From assembly GCF_900168025.1 (NCBI RefSeq), contig NZ_FUYN01000001.1, positions 1-64,000 of the forward strand: 64,000 nt of DNA, written 5' to 3'. Of the stretch, positions 52,882 through 62,577 are shown in pieces. The number at the start of each line of letters is the position of its first letter. Position 1 is the first letter of the stretch. The position numbers were made by a program, and so were the translations under genes. Below the pieces are notes generated by a model, which was not told where the DNA came from, ran no database searches, and saw only the letters and a list, made by a program, of their open reading frames with translations. This stretch comes from Acetoanaerobium noterae. GTDB lineage: Bacteria > Bacillota > Clostridia > Peptostreptococcales > Filifactoraceae.

Positions 52882-54075
52882 TCAAATTGATGCGCTATAA
52901 CCACTTAGGGCCCCTGTAGAAAATGCTATTTGCAGGTTATATCCCCCAGTATTTGCATCTAAATCCAGCACTTCTCCCGCAAAATAAAGGCCCTTTACAA
53001 TTCTAGATTCTAAGGTTGATGGATTTACTTTTTTTAAATCCACGCCTCCTTTTGTAACTATCCCTTCAGAGAGCTTTCCAAACCCAGTTACTTCGACATT
53101 ATATGATTTTAAATTGCCAACTAATTCATTTGCTTGAGCTTTTTTCAAATTAAAAATCTTATCTGCATCTATATCTGGAAGTATTGTTTTAATAAGCTCT
53201 GTTGGAAGATATCCCTTGAATCTATTGTAAAGATTCTTCTTCGACTTTTCATATAGTATGTCAGTAATTTTATCGCTAGATATTTCTGGTAAAAAATCTA
53301 TAAATAAACTTATATCGCTTGGCTTATAGCTAGATATATAGCTGCTCAAATCTAACACCGCAGGTCCACTAATTCCATTATGAGTAAATATCATAGAGCC
53401 TCTAGTTGAATATAATTTTTTACTATGCTTTGAAGTTAGTATAACATCATCTAATGATATCCCCGCTAAGTTTGAAGTCATGGAAGTTTTTAGTGGAACT
53501 AGGGCTGGATGTAACTTTGTTGTTTTTATACCTAGCTTTTTTAAAATAGAAAATAGCTTTCCATCAGAGCCTGTTAAAGGATAACTGCATCCACCTGAAC
53601 ACACAACAACGCAGTCCGAAGTATATAAATTTTTATCAGTTTTCACACCCACTACCTTAGAATCTTGGACTATTATGTCAGATACGTCTTCGTTTAGCTT
53701 AATATCGACTTTACTTTCAATGAGCAGCTTTTCTAACACAGATAAAATCTCATCTGCCCTATTGCTTACTGGATATATTTTTTGCCCTTCAGATTTAAAT
53801 TTAACACCTTCACTTTTAAACATTTCCAAAAGCTCATCTTTTCCAAAAAAATTAAATGAGCTATAAAGAAATTTTTCATTGCTAGTAATATGAGAATAAA
53901 AATCACTTAGAGGCAGATTGCTAGTAATATTGCATCTGCCTCCACCTGTTATAAGCAATTTTTTACCTAAAATTTTATTCTTATCAAGCAGTGTTACACT
54001 TGAGCTTTGTTTCGAAGCATAAAGCGCAGCCATCATACCTGATGGGCCTGCGCCAATTATAACTATCTTTTTCAA
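52882..54075 (-). CDS. HI0933-family flavoprotein (BaiN/YhiN-like)
   Basis: 397 residues. N-terminal FAD motif IVIIGAGPSGMMAALYA, the family's LITGGGRCNITSN, VVCSGGCSYPLTGSDG, HPALVPLKT, IFTHNGISGPAVLDLS and the C-terminal GEVLDLDANTGGYNLQIAFSTG. Reductases of this family include BaiN, which acts on bile-acid intermediates, but most members have no defined substrate. TTG start after AAGGAGATTATA. It leads a run on the same strand with the next two genes. Confidence 0.92.
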   Translation of the reverse strand: MKKIVIIGAGPSGMMAALYASKQSSSVTLLDKNKILGKKLLITGGGRCNITSNLPLSDFYSHITSNEKFLYSSFNFFGKDELLEMFKSEGVKFKSEGQKIYPVSNRADEILSVLEKLLIESKVDIKLNEDVSDIIVQDSKVVGVKTDKNLYTSDCVVVCSGGCSYPLTGSDGKLFSILKKLGIKTTKLHPALVPLKTSMTSNLAGISLDDVILTSKHSKKLYSTRGSMIFTHNGISGPAVLDLSSYISSYKPSDISLFIDFLPEISSDKITDILYEKSKKNLYNRFKGYLPTELIKTILPDIDADKIFNLKKAQANELVGNLKSYNVEVTGFGKLSEGIVTKGGVDLKKVNPSTLESRIVKGLYFAGEVLDLDANTGGYNLQIAFSTGALSGYSASI

Positions 54076-54104
54076 TATAATCTCCTTTATCTTACACCGT
54101 CAAA

Positions 54105-54641
54105 TTAATTCATTGATAAAATTAAATTTTTAATATAATCCTTTACTTCTTTATCTTCAAATAAAACTACTTCCTCATTAAATAAATCTGGTTTTACTAA
54201 AAAGAAGTTTAAATATAGTTTATTATTTTCAATCTTATTAGCATCCATATGCCCAGGGAAAAACACAATCTCTATTTCTTCATAAGGGAAATCAGCTTTG
54301 CTTTCATTAATTTCTTTAGCTACATTATCTAAATTTAATTTTTTTAGCGGAGCTATCATCTGTTGCATTAGAGTCATATCTTCAAGCATCCACATGTTAT
54401 TATTCCAAAATCTTCTTTCTTTTTTATTTGTGCTATTAAGTAGCTCTCTATTTGATATAGCACTTAAAACCACTCTTACAGATTCCATACCAAACTCAGA
54501 ATCATATACTTCTTTCATAGCATCTTTTCCTGCTATGCTCATTATATATGCCTCTCCTACCTTTTCCTTATCTTTTGTTGCTTGCCAAAAATAAAGCATT
54601 CCTTCTAAAACTTCTAGGTTTAAAACTATTCTCTTTAACAT
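54105..54641 (-). CDS. hypothetical protein of 178 aa
   Basis: Not recognised. A soluble protein with several predicted helices. Conserved-looking blocks are FWQATKDKEKVGEAYIMSIA near residue 18, ERRFWNNNMWMLEDM near 75 and EIVFFPGHMD near 122. AGGAGG precedes the ATG. It lies 30 bases before the flavoprotein gene and after chorismate mutase, probably co-transcribed. Confidence 0.65.
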   Translation of the reverse strand: MLKRIVLNLEVLEGMLYFWQATKDKEKVGEAYIMSIAGKDAMKEVYDSEFGMESVRVVLSAISNRELLNSTNKKERRFWNNNMWMLEDMTLMQQMIAPLKKLNLDNVAKEINESKADFPYEEIEIVFFPGHMDANKIENNKLYLNFFLVKPDLFNEEVVLFEDKEVKDYIKNLILSMN

Positions 54642-54672
54642 TTTTCAGCCTCCTAAAATAATTAATATAATT

Positions 54673-54951
54673 TTAATTTCCTGTATCCTTTGATTTAAGT
54701 TGTAGCTTTCTAGATATTGCGATTATAGCTTTCATATACTCAGTTATCTCATCACTATAAGTCTTATTATTTAAGTTACAGATTGCTTGGCTTATCACTT
54801 CTGCTTCTCTAAGCTCATTTACAATAGGTATATCATTATTTTTTTTAACCTTATGGATATTTGTTACTATATCTAATCTTTGCTCAAACAAATCAATCAG
54901 CTTTTTGTCAATTTCATCTATTTGGGCCCTATATGTTTTTAAATCTTTCAA
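54673..54951 (-). CDS. chorismate mutase, AroQ type
   Basis: 92 residues, the size of a stand-alone AroQ domain: YRAQIDEIDKKLIDLFEQRLDI with catalytic Arg, VKKNNDIPIVNELRE, and an AIIAISRKLQ end. It turns chorismate to prephenate for Phe and Tyr synthesis. The start is TTG with AGGAG upstream. It has no fused dehydratase or dehydrogenase; none is adjacent. Confidence 0.9.
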   Translation of the reverse strand: MKDLKTYRAQIDEIDKKLIDLFEQRLDIVTNIHKVKKNNDIPIVNELREAEVISQAICNLNNKTYSDEITEYMKAIIAISRKLQLKSKDTGN

Positions 54952-54988
54952 TAAAATCTTACTCCTAACTAATCACTTCTTAGCAAAA

Positions 54989-57091
54989 CTATATCCATTT
55001 TATAACAACTTCATCGCCATTTTTTAGCTCCTTCATAAAATCAGCTTGATTTCCATTATGAAGCAAAAGCAGCTTTCCGTTTGCCTTAGTTCTATCAAAA
55101 TCTATATAATCAAAAATATCAATAAATAGCAATTTTGATTTTTTAGGCGCTAGCTCTAGTAGCTCATCATTATATTTAATCTTAAATGATGTATATAAAA
55201 AATCTCTAGTTTGTCCAATATCATTATACACCTTATTATGTTCAGCTGTTACATTGTCATTTTTCGTATCTATTGTCAAGTTCTCGAAATAATTCTCTTT
55301 AGCTTCTTCTAATTCTTCTTCATCAATATCATAAGCTTGTAAATTCTCATACTCATTCGTAAAATCTATTTCACATCCAGAAACAAGAGGGGATGTAAGC
55401 TCAGACAGTTTTTCGTTTACAAGTATGCTATCTGTCGCACCAATATTATAGTAATCAAATAAGTCTTTGACTGAGTACAAATATTTATAATCTATCTTAT
55501 CATTGTCATTTAACTCGCAATCCCAAGCATCTATGCTTTTGCCATTTAATGTAACATCTACTATTCTATTTTTAGGTTCTTTTTTTAAATATACTACATC
55601 TTTTTCATCCAAAATTTGATTTAAATAAATCTTTGCATTTTTACCTTGAATAGCAGGATCTATTATTATACTATCTCCATCGTTGATGTCAGAATCTAAG
55701 TTTGCAATTTTTCCATTTAAAAATATATTTGCTTCCTTGCCGTACTCTCCTGTAATTAGCTTCTCAGTATTATTAACATAAATTTTTAAGGACTTGCCTT
55801 TTCTTGGTATAAGATCAATTGGATCAAATCCAGCTAAAATTATAGCATCACTAATTTTAAGCTTTTTACTTCTAAACATCTTTACTTTAGAGTCATTGAC
55901 TCTTACTTCTATAAAATCATTTCTCTTATTTTTCGATGTGCACAAAATTATACCAATTGGAGTAACTCCTTCTGGTCCATTTACCATACCTTTTGATGCA
56001 ATCAAATTTGGTATAGCCTCAATAGTTTTTATTGCAACTCTTTCTTTTGGAAGCTCCAGCTTTGATGCAATGAAATTATTCAGTCTAGGTATTTGGCTGG
56101 CTCCACCAATCAAAAATACTGCACTAGGAGACTTACCATTATGTTTTATTATATTTTCAGCTATCTCTGATGCTACACTTTCAATAGATGGCTCTATAGT
56201 ATCTAGGATGTCAGCTGATGACATACTTTGATTGATGCCCAAAATGTCATTAAACGATTGCTCACTGCTATTACATAAATTACATTTTACAGCTTCAGCA
56301 GTGTCAAAATCTAAAAGATAGGTCTTTGCTAACATTTCTGTAATTTCATCGCCAGCTGTTGAGGTCATAGCATAGGCCGCAATCGTACCATCTTTTGTAA
56401 TTGCAATATCTGATGTTCCAGCGCCAATATCTACAAGTGCAACATTTAATAATCTTATATTATTTGGAACAGCTGCTTCTATGGCTGCAATTGGCTCTAG
56501 AGTCATGAATCCCACATCTAGACCTATATTATCCATAACCTTATAAAGCCCATCTACTACAATTTGAGGTAGAAAAGTAGCTATAATTTCAATATACAGA
56601 TTTGAACCTTTATGCCCAAGTGGGTTAATTATCATTGAATTATCAAGCATATAATTTATAACTGTATGACCCACATTATAGTAGTTATGGTTATTTTCAT
56701 CTTGCTGAACAAGTATTTGCCTAGCTTTTTGGATAGCCTCTATTTCTAAGCTCTTTAGTATATGTTTATCTACAGGTACATCCGGCTCTATTTTGATACT
56801 TGAATCTGTTCTTATTGTTTTTAATGATCTTCCTGCCGCAGCTATAGATACTTCTTTTAATTCATATCCAATTTCAGATTCTAACTTTTCTTTTACTAAT
56901 CTTGCTATTTTGGTTACACCTTCAATATCATGAATTTGTCCGTCAAGCATAACCCTATCTTTATGAAATTCAGTTACACTATGGATAATATTCAGCTTAT
57001 CGTCAATAAACTCTGCTACTATACCCATGATGCTTCTAGTTCCTATATCAAGACAAAAAAATATTTTATTTTGGTTATCTATGGTAGTCAT
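54989..57091 (-). CDS. FtsA-like protein with C-terminal beta-grasp-like repeats
   Basis: About 700 residues from ATG 57091, which has AGGAAGG eight bases before it. The first ~370 residues are an FtsA-type actin fold: CLDIGTRSIMGIVAEF phosphate motif, an SHS2 insertion (ELKEVSIAAAGRSLKTI), VDIGAGTSDIAI and FLIGGASQIPRLN. FtsA itself is about 420 aa and ends in an amphipathic helix. Here about 330 residues follow with at least three repeats of the form LNGK...LNDGD or LVNEK...VSGCE, suggestive of small beta-grasp folds. The protein ends NGDEVVIKW. Role in envelope or division is inference. Confidence 0.82.
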   Translation of the reverse strand: MTTIDNQNKIFFCLDIGTRSIMGIVAEFIDDKLNIIHSVTEFHKDRVMLDGQIHDIEGVTKIARLVKEKLESEIGYELKEVSIAAAGRSLKTIRTDSSIKIEPDVPVDKHILKSLEIEAIQKARQILVQQDENNHNYYNVGHTVINYMLDNSMIINPLGHKGSNLYIEIIATFLPQIVVDGLYKVMDNIGLDVGFMTLEPIAAIEAAVPNNIRLLNVALVDIGAGTSDIAITKDGTIAAYAMTSTAGDEITEMLAKTYLLDFDTAEAVKCNLCNSSEQSFNDILGINQSMSSADILDTIEPSIESVASEIAENIIKHNGKSPSAVFLIGGASQIPRLNNFIASKLELPKERVAIKTIEAIPNLIASKGMVNGPEGVTPIGIILCTSKNKRNDFIEVRVNDSKVKMFRSKKLKISDAIILAGFDPIDLIPRKGKSLKIYVNNTEKLITGEYGKEANIFLNGKIANLDSDINDGDSIIIDPAIQGKNAKIYLNQILDEKDVVYLKKEPKNRIVDVTLNGKSIDAWDCELNDNDKIDYKYLYSVKDLFDYYNIGATDSILVNEKLSELTSPLVSGCEIDFTNEYENLQAYDIDEEELEEAKENYFENLTIDTKNDNVTAEHNKVYNDIGQTRDFLYTSFKIKYNDELLELAPKKSKLLFIDIFDYIDFDRTKANGKLLLLHNGNQADFMKELKNGDEVVIKWI

Positions 57092-57275
57092 GACAACACC
57101 CTTCCTGATAATCATTAATAACAATATAAATTATAGCATAAATAGTTTTTATTAATAGATATAATCGACTAAGCTTGTTGAATTTCTATTAATATAAACT
57201 TATACTAAAAAGTGGAACAATATTATGAAATCTAAGATATAATATAATACATAATAATCAAGTGGAGGAAATATA

Positions 57276-58166
57276 ATGGACTTTAGACAATTAGAATCTT
57301 TTATAGCTATTGCAAAAAATAAAAGTTTTTCTAAGGCTGCTCGTGAGCTTTACCTGACTCAGCCTACACTTAGTAATCATATGCAGAATTTAGAAAAAGA
57401 GCTGGGTACTTTTCTTCTCAATAGAACAAATAGAGAAATCTCGTTGACTAGAGCTGGAGAAATTTTTTATGATTACGCACAGAAAATTTTATCTTTAAAA
57501 GATACTGCTCAGTATAATCTAGGCGAATATGTTGGAAAAATAGAAGGTACTCTTACTATAAATGCCAGTACTATACCAGAGCAATACATAATTCCTAGCC
57601 TTCTAACGGATTTTAGCTCACTTTATCCAAATATTACATATAAGGTAAATCATTTAGATTCTTTTGAAATAGTTGAATCATTAAAAGATTGTAAGATTCC
57701 ATTTGGATTTACAGGCTCATTCTTTAAAGATTCATCTTTAGAATACCTTCCTATTATGAAGGATGACCTTGTTTTAATTACTCCAGTAGATTTTGATAAT
57801 GAATCAGAGGTAGTAAGCTTAGAAACTTTGCAAACTCTTCCACTAGTTTTAAGAGAGGAAGGCTCAGGAACTAGAAATCTTTTATCAAAAGAATTAAAAA
57901 GGCATAAAATAAGCATCTATGACTTGAAAATCAAATCCATGGCAGAAAATACCCAAACAATAAAAAGCTTAGTTCAAGCTGGACTTTGCTGCTCTATTGT
58001 TTCATCCAAAGCTATTGAAAATGAACTTAAGCTTGGACTTATAAAAAAATACAAAGTGGCTGACTTGAATTTGGAAAGAAATTTTTATTTTGTTTATTCA
58101 AAAGAAAGAATTTTCTCTCACCTAGAAAAAAACTTTATTGATTATATTGCCTCTATTTACAAATAA
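57276..58166 (+). CDS. LysR-family transcriptional regulator (CysB/CysL-like)
   Basis: 296 residues. The helix-turn-helix is very typical: SFSKAARELYLTQPTLSNHM, then LEKELGTFLLNRTNREISLT. The effector domain includes LPLVLREEGSGTRNLL, a phrase common in CysL/CbbR-type members. AGTGGAGG precedes the ATG. It is divergent from the FtsA-like gene and followed by a terminator, so its targets may be elsewhere. Confidence 0.93.
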   Translation: MDFRQLESFIAIAKNKSFSKAARELYLTQPTLSNHMQNLEKELGTFLLNRTNREISLTRAGEIFYDYAQKILSLKDTAQYNLGEYVGKIEGTLTINASTIPEQYIIPSLLTDFSSLYPNITYKVNHLDSFEIVESLKDCKIPFGFTGSFFKDSSLEYLPIMKDDLVLITPVDFDNESEVVSLETLQTLPLVLREEGSGTRNLLSKELKRHKISIYDLKIKSMAENTQTIKSLVQAGLCCSIVSSKAIENELKLGLIKKYKVADLNLERNFYFVYSKERIFSHLEKNFIDYIASIYK

Positions 58167-58247
58167 CAAAAAATTAAGAACTCATACCTTTAAAGAAATT
58201 AAAGGCTTCACAAAGTATAATCAATCCTTATTGAATTCACAATAAAA

Positions 58248-58305
58248 CAAAAACCTCCATTTAGAAAATCTAATTATAGATTACTCTAAACAGAGGTTTT
58301 TTATT
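58248..58305. terminator. terminator after the LysR gene
   Basis: AAAACCTC-CA-TTTAGA pairs with TCTAAA-CA-GAGGTTTT; the loop is about 20 bases, and T-runs lie on both strands. Confidence 0.82.
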
Positions 58306-58398
58306 ATTAATAAAATAATTTTCTTTTCTGAAAAAGCACTAGGCTTTGTTAGATTCTATAGCAAGTCTTCATTACTTTTATTACTAAGGTTATTGTGC

Positions 58399-59799
58399 TT
58401 ATTTTAAGAAACTGCTGTAAGCTCTATAAGTCATATAGATATCAGCTTTGCTTACAAGCTCAAGAGGTGCGTGCATGCTAAGCATAGGAACACCACAATC
58501 AACTACTTCTGCGCCATATTGCGCAAGGATATAAGCGATAGTTCCTCCTCCGCCTTGATCAACTTTTCCAAGTTCACCAATTTGCCAGATAACTTCGTTT
58601 TGATCAAACACTTTTCTTACGTAAGCAAGGTATTCAGCATTTGCATCATTACAGCCACCCTTGCCTCTTGCTCCAGTATATTTAGAAATTGTAACTCCAT
58701 GACCAATCATAGCGGCATTCTTTTTATCTAAAACTTCTGGGAATGTAGGATCAAATCCAACTGTAACGTCTGCAGATAATACTTTAGAGTTAGCAAATGC
58801 TCTTCTTACCTTTAGATCAGAATATTCTCCCTGTAAGGCAATAAGTTCAGCTATCATATTCTCAAAGAATTTAGATTCCATACTAGTGTTTCCTACTGAG
58901 CCTATCTCTTCTTTATCTACAAATAAAGAAACTGCAGTAATCTCAGGGATTTCCACATCAAATATAGCCTCTAAACCAGCATATGCACATACTCTATCAT
59001 CATGGCCGTGAGCTGAAATCATAGAGCTATCAAGTCCAACATGTCTTGCTTTATCTGCTGGAACTATTTCAAACTCTGCAAGCATAAAATCTTCTTCAAT
59101 TATTCCGTATTTTTCATTAAGTATATGTAGAATATTTTCTTTTACTGGGTCTTTAATTTCTTTTTCTTCGCTGTCAATTGAAATCATAGGTCTATGGCCT
59201 ACAACAACATTTAATTGCTCACCTGTTATTCCTTCAGATAATTTCTTTTGCATTTGGTCAGCTGATAAATGAATTAGTAAATCATTAATATAAAATACTG
59301 GCTCATCTTGATTCTCTCCAATAGAAATATCTATTTTATTTCCGTCTTTAGTAAATACTATTCCATGTAGGCTAAGTGGTATGCATGTCCACTGATATTT
59401 CTTAACTCCACCATAATAATGTGTTTTTAATAATGCCATATTTCCATCTTCATAAAGTGGAAATGGCTTTAAATCAAGTCGTGGTGCATCGATATGTGAA
59501 CCAACAATATTCATTCCAGCTTCTAAGCTTTGTTTTCCTATAACTACAAGTGCTACTGACTTTTCTTTATTATTGAGATATATCTTAGTTCCAGGTTCAA
59601 TCTTTCCTGTTTTTAGAACTTCATTATAATCTTCAAAGCCATTATTTTTAGCTAATTTTATAATTTCATTAGCACAACGTCTTTCAGTTTTAGAATTATC
59701 TAGAAATGCCATATAGCGATTTGCATAATCCATAACTAAGTCAAGTTCATTTTCTTTTAAATTTTTCCAAACATTTTTCGATTCATGTTTCAACGCCAT
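58399..59799 (-). CDS. M18-family aminopeptidase
   Basis: 466 residues, the M18 length. Metal-binding motifs are NIVGSHIDAPRLDLKP (His-Asp), FVDKEEIGSVGNT (catalytic Glu pair), HGHDDRVCAYAGLEAI and the C-terminal MLSMHAPLELVSK His. The enzyme removes N-terminal residues, often acidic, from peptides in the cytoplasm. TGGAGGT precedes the ATG, single-gene unit. It fits a peptide-fermenting life together with PepD. Confidence 0.94.
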   Translation of the reverse strand: MALKHESKNVWKNLKENELDLVMDYANRYMAFLDNSKTERRCANEIIKLAKNNGFEDYNEVLKTGKIEPGTKIYLNNKEKSVALVVIGKQSLEAGMNIVGSHIDAPRLDLKPFPLYEDGNMALLKTHYYGGVKKYQWTCIPLSLHGIVFTKDGNKIDISIGENQDEPVFYINDLLIHLSADQMQKKLSEGITGEQLNVVVGHRPMISIDSEEKEIKDPVKENILHILNEKYGIIEEDFMLAEFEIVPADKARHVGLDSSMISAHGHDDRVCAYAGLEAIFDVEIPEITAVSLFVDKEEIGSVGNTSMESKFFENMIAELIALQGEYSDLKVRRAFANSKVLSADVTVGFDPTFPEVLDKKNAAMIGHGVTISKYTGARGKGGCNDANAEYLAYVRKVFDQNEVIWQIGELGKVDQGGGGTIAYILAQYGAEVVDCGVPMLSMHAPLELVSKADIYMTYRAYSSFLK

Positions 59800-59928
59800 A
59801 AATTACCTCCAAAATATATTTAATTTTTTTAACATTGCGATAATCTATTAAAATTATATCATAAAGTTTTGGTTATAAATATAAATTTAATTATATAGTT
59901 AGATATTTTTGAAATATATTTAAAAAAA

Positions 59929-59954
59929 CTGAATCACTTTGCAAAGTGATTCAG
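59929..59954 (-). terminator. terminator of the HD-GYP gene
   Basis: A perfect palindrome CTGAATCACTTTG/CAAAGTGATTCAG is followed on the minus strand by seven T. Confidence 0.85.
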
Positions 59955-59957
59955 CCT

Positions 59958-60911
59958 TTAATTAAATCCATGTTTTAAATATGACTGTACTGAAGGGTTA
60001 GGAGTTTTTTCCAAAATTGCCTTAACAGTAATTGAAGGGTTATCCATCAAAGATACTTCTTCCATAATAATTCTTGTATCTAATTGTTTTACTATTTTTA
60101 TTACAGGTCTAAATAAGAAGCCATCAGGAATTCTTTCAACTACCCCAACTCTACCATCGCTTAATCTAACTAAAGTTCCTATAGGATATGGAATTATTTT
60201 CTTAAAAAAAACTTTTACTATGTCATAATCAAACATAGTTCCTGAATAAGCCATAATATACTCTACAGAATCATAGGGAGCAAAAATTCCATTTTCTCCA
60301 TTTTTATTGTTCATTGCATCGTATACATTTGCAATTGCAACTATTCTACTTAGTAAAGAAATATTTTCAAAATCTATTCCATTTGGGTGCCCAGAGCCAT
60401 CATAATGCTCATGATGCTCTAATATTATTTTTTTTGCATATTCGCTTATATCCGAAAAGCTGTCTATATGCTGTTTACCTCTTAAAACATGAGTATAAAT
60501 ACTTTCATCATCTTCATCAAAAAATACTGTGTTTTTCAGTCCAAAGGCCTCCTCTTCAAAAATTTTTCCAATATCATGAAGAGCTCCTCCCATAATAGTA
60601 TTTTTAATATTGCTATTTGGAAGATTCATAAATGATGCAATAATTCCTGAATATACGGCTGTATTAATGCTGTGCTCCAACAAATCAATGTTGGCATTTT
60701 TTATTAAAAAAATATTATTCGAAAAATCTATATTTTTCATCAAAGAAGTAAAAATAGATACTAATTTTTCATACATGTTTTCGCGTAGAACTTCAGACAA
60801 TCTCGAGTCCAATCCGAAATAAAAATTTTTATCTAACATATGTCTCAATTTTTCATTAAAAATATTAATAACGTCGCTAGTATCTAACAATATCTTATTA
60901 TTTCTATACAT
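59958..60911 (-). CDS. HD-GYP domain protein, candidate cyclic-di-GMP phosphodiesterase
   Basis: 317 residues. An N-terminal helical region of about 70 residues is followed by the HD domain: LEHSINTAVYSGII, GALHDIGKIF, ILEHHEHYDGSGHPNG (the GYP site reads GSGHP), and IVAIANVYDAM. A C-terminal beta-rich tail of 60 residues contains GTLVRLSDGRVGVVERI. HD-GYP enzymes hydrolyse c-di-GMP. The usual DGxGYP is DGSGHP here, with His for Tyr. GGAGGC precedes the ATG. It is followed upstream by the NlpC/P60 gene on the same strand. Confidence 0.88.
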   Translation of the reverse strand: MYRNNKILLDTSDVINIFNEKLRHMLDKNFYFGLDSRLSEVLRENMYEKLVSIFTSLMKNIDFSNNIFLIKNANIDLLEHSINTAVYSGIIASFMNLPNSNIKNTIMGGALHDIGKIFEEEAFGLKNTVFFDEDDESIYTHVLRGKQHIDSFSDISEYAKKIILEHHEHYDGSGHPNGIDFENISLLSRIVAIANVYDAMNNKNGENGIFAPYDSVEYIMAYSGTMFDYDIVKVFFKKIIPYPIGTLVRLSDGRVGVVERIPDGFLFRPVIKIVKQLDTRIIMEEVSLMDNPSITVKAILEKTPNPSVQSYLKHGFN

Positions 60912-60955
60912 ATAGGCATGCCTCCGCAGTTCTATAAATTAATGGCATTATCCCT

Positions 60956-61870
60956 TTATAAATATCTCTTGGAGAATAAATATCTAGTTTTATAATATCC
61001 AGTTGTAAGATCACTTATAATTACTTTCTTCCCTCCAGATGAGGCATGAATAAACTTATTATCTCCAATATACATACCAACATGGGTTACTTTCTCGAGA
61101 ATAAACGAGTTTGATGAAGTTTTTTGATCTCTTAATGACGATAGCTCATTTTGAAATAATATATCTATATATTGCTCACTATCTTCATATGAATCAGTTA
61201 TATCAAAGCTATTATTAACACTTCTAGTATCAAAAAAAACTAAATCTCCAGGCATAAGACTACTTTTATCAACATTAATCCCTTTTTGAGATTGCTGCTC
61301 TGAGGTTCTAGGTATTTTTATTCCTATCTCCTTATAAATATAGTAGGTAAAACCAGAACAATCAAAGCTTTCTGGCCCTGCCATAGAATATACATATGGT
61401 TTATCTAATTGCTTAAAGGCATACTCGAATAAAGGATTGCTTTTCATTAGCTCAGTATATTTAGTATTGTCCATTACCTCTTTAGGTAAATTATAGCTTG
61501 TAGAGTTTGAAGCATTATAATCAAAAAGTACTTTAGATAAATCATCAAAATAAGTTTCTTCAAAATAAGTCTGAGTAGAAACATCATTTATAATATCTAT
61601 AGAATTACTCTGATAAGTAAGATATTGTGATGAAACATAGGCCTCTTGGCTGTAGTAATCTATTTTTGACCATTCCCCAGATTCAAGAACCGTAACAAAT
61701 TCTCCTTTTGGAATCTTTCCAATTATTTCTGAGTTTATTTGTGGTGAAGTTCTTACATTCAAGATGTCAGCAGTAACCAAAGCTTTTGTCTGGGCAAAAG
61801 TTGATGAAGAAAACAGATTAAAAATTATTATAGATACTCCAAGTTTTAAAATTAAGTTGTCTTTTTTCAT
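60956..61870 (-). CDS. secreted SH3-NlpC/P60 endopeptidase
   Basis: 304 residues. Signal peptide to about residue 26 (FNLFSSSTFAQT), one SH3 domain (LNVRTSPQINSEIIGKIP) and a C-terminal NlpC/P60 domain with catalytic Cys in SFDCSGFTYY and His in VTHVGMYIG. A roughly 40-residue acidic insertion (near residues 210-250, SYEDSEQYIDI) separates the two catalytic motifs, absent from the homologue at 11949. AAAGGACG precedes the ATG. Acts on peptidoglycan outside the membrane. Confidence 0.9.
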   Translation of the reverse strand: MKKDNLILKLGVSIIIFNLFSSSTFAQTKALVTADILNVRTSPQINSEIIGKIPKGEFVTVLESGEWSKIDYYSQEAYVSSQYLTYQSNSIDIINDVSTQTYFEETYFDDLSKVLFDYNASNSTSYNLPKEVMDNTKYTELMKSNPLFEYAFKQLDKPYVYSMAGPESFDCSGFTYYIYKEIGIKIPRTSEQQSQKGINVDKSSLMPGDLVFFDTRSVNNSFDITDSYEDSEQYIDILFQNELSSLRDQKTSSNSFILEKVTHVGMYIGDNKFIHASSGGKKVIISDLTTGYYKTRYLFSKRYL

Positions 61871-61883
61871 AGCATTTCGTCCT

Positions 61884-62558
61884 TTATATTAAATAATCGT
61901 TGATATCACAAATAACAGTTATTTTTTTCCCATCCATATTTAACATATTTTCATCTTGCATCTTAATCAATTCTCTTGATAAGGATGGCCTTTCAACGCC
62001 AATTTTATTTGCCAAATCCTGTTTTGCTATCTTAATTGATAAATGCCCATTTTTATCTTGCTTTCCTTCTTTCGAAATATAAAATAATATCTTATGTCTG
62101 ATACTTTTCATAGAAAGAAGAGACACCTTATTGTTTAAAATACTGATTTTAGTTGATAAAATCCCCATGAACTTCTCTATAAAATCAGGATATTTAGAAC
62201 ACATTTTTACTATGTTTTCCCTAGATATAAATAATACCTTTGAGTCAGAAGAAGCTTCAATAGTAGCTGGAAATTTATGATATTGAGAAAAAACCACAGC
62301 TTCTGCAAACATATCTCCGGCTTTAATTTTAGTAATATTGACCTTTTTTCCAATTGTAAGGCCTTTATTAACTTCCACTTCTCCATCTAAAACTATCCCT
62401 ATAGAATTACAATCATCGCCTTCAAAAAATAGTATTTCATTTTTTTTATAATCAAGAATTCTAAATGGAATTTCATTAACTATCTCATTAAAATTAACTT
62501 CAGAAACGTCCTTAAATATAATGCTTTTGCGCAAAGAATTATATAGTCTAGTGTCCAT
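61884..62558 (-). CDS. Crp/Fnr-family transcriptional regulator
   Basis: 224 residues. The N-terminal cyclic-nucleotide-like beta-roll has EILFFEGDDCNSIGIVLDGEVEV and AGDMFAEAVVF; the C-terminal helix-turn-helix is KQDLANKIGVERPSLSRELIKMQ. The Cys cluster of Fnr is absent, so it does not sense oxygen that way. The ligand is unknown. It is followed on the same strand by the cell-wall hydrolase gene after 13 bases, an operon-like distance. Confidence 0.9.
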   Translation of the reverse strand: MDTRLYNSLRKSIIFKDVSEVNFNEIVNEIPFRILDYKKNEILFFEGDDCNSIGIVLDGEVEVNKGLTIGKKVNITKIKAGDMFAEAVVFSQYHKFPATIEASSDSKVLFISRENIVKMCSKYPDFIEKFMGILSTKISILNNKVSLLSMKSIRHKILFYISKEGKQDKNGHLSIKIAKQDLANKIGVERPSLSRELIKMQDENMLNMDGKKITVICDINDYLI

Positions 62559-62577
62559 AATTTCCTACACCTATTTT

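Noticed and set aside
55794-56231. 145-codon plus-strand frame opposite the FtsA-like gene
   Set aside because: Antisense shadow of strongly conserved FtsA motifs, without ribosome site.
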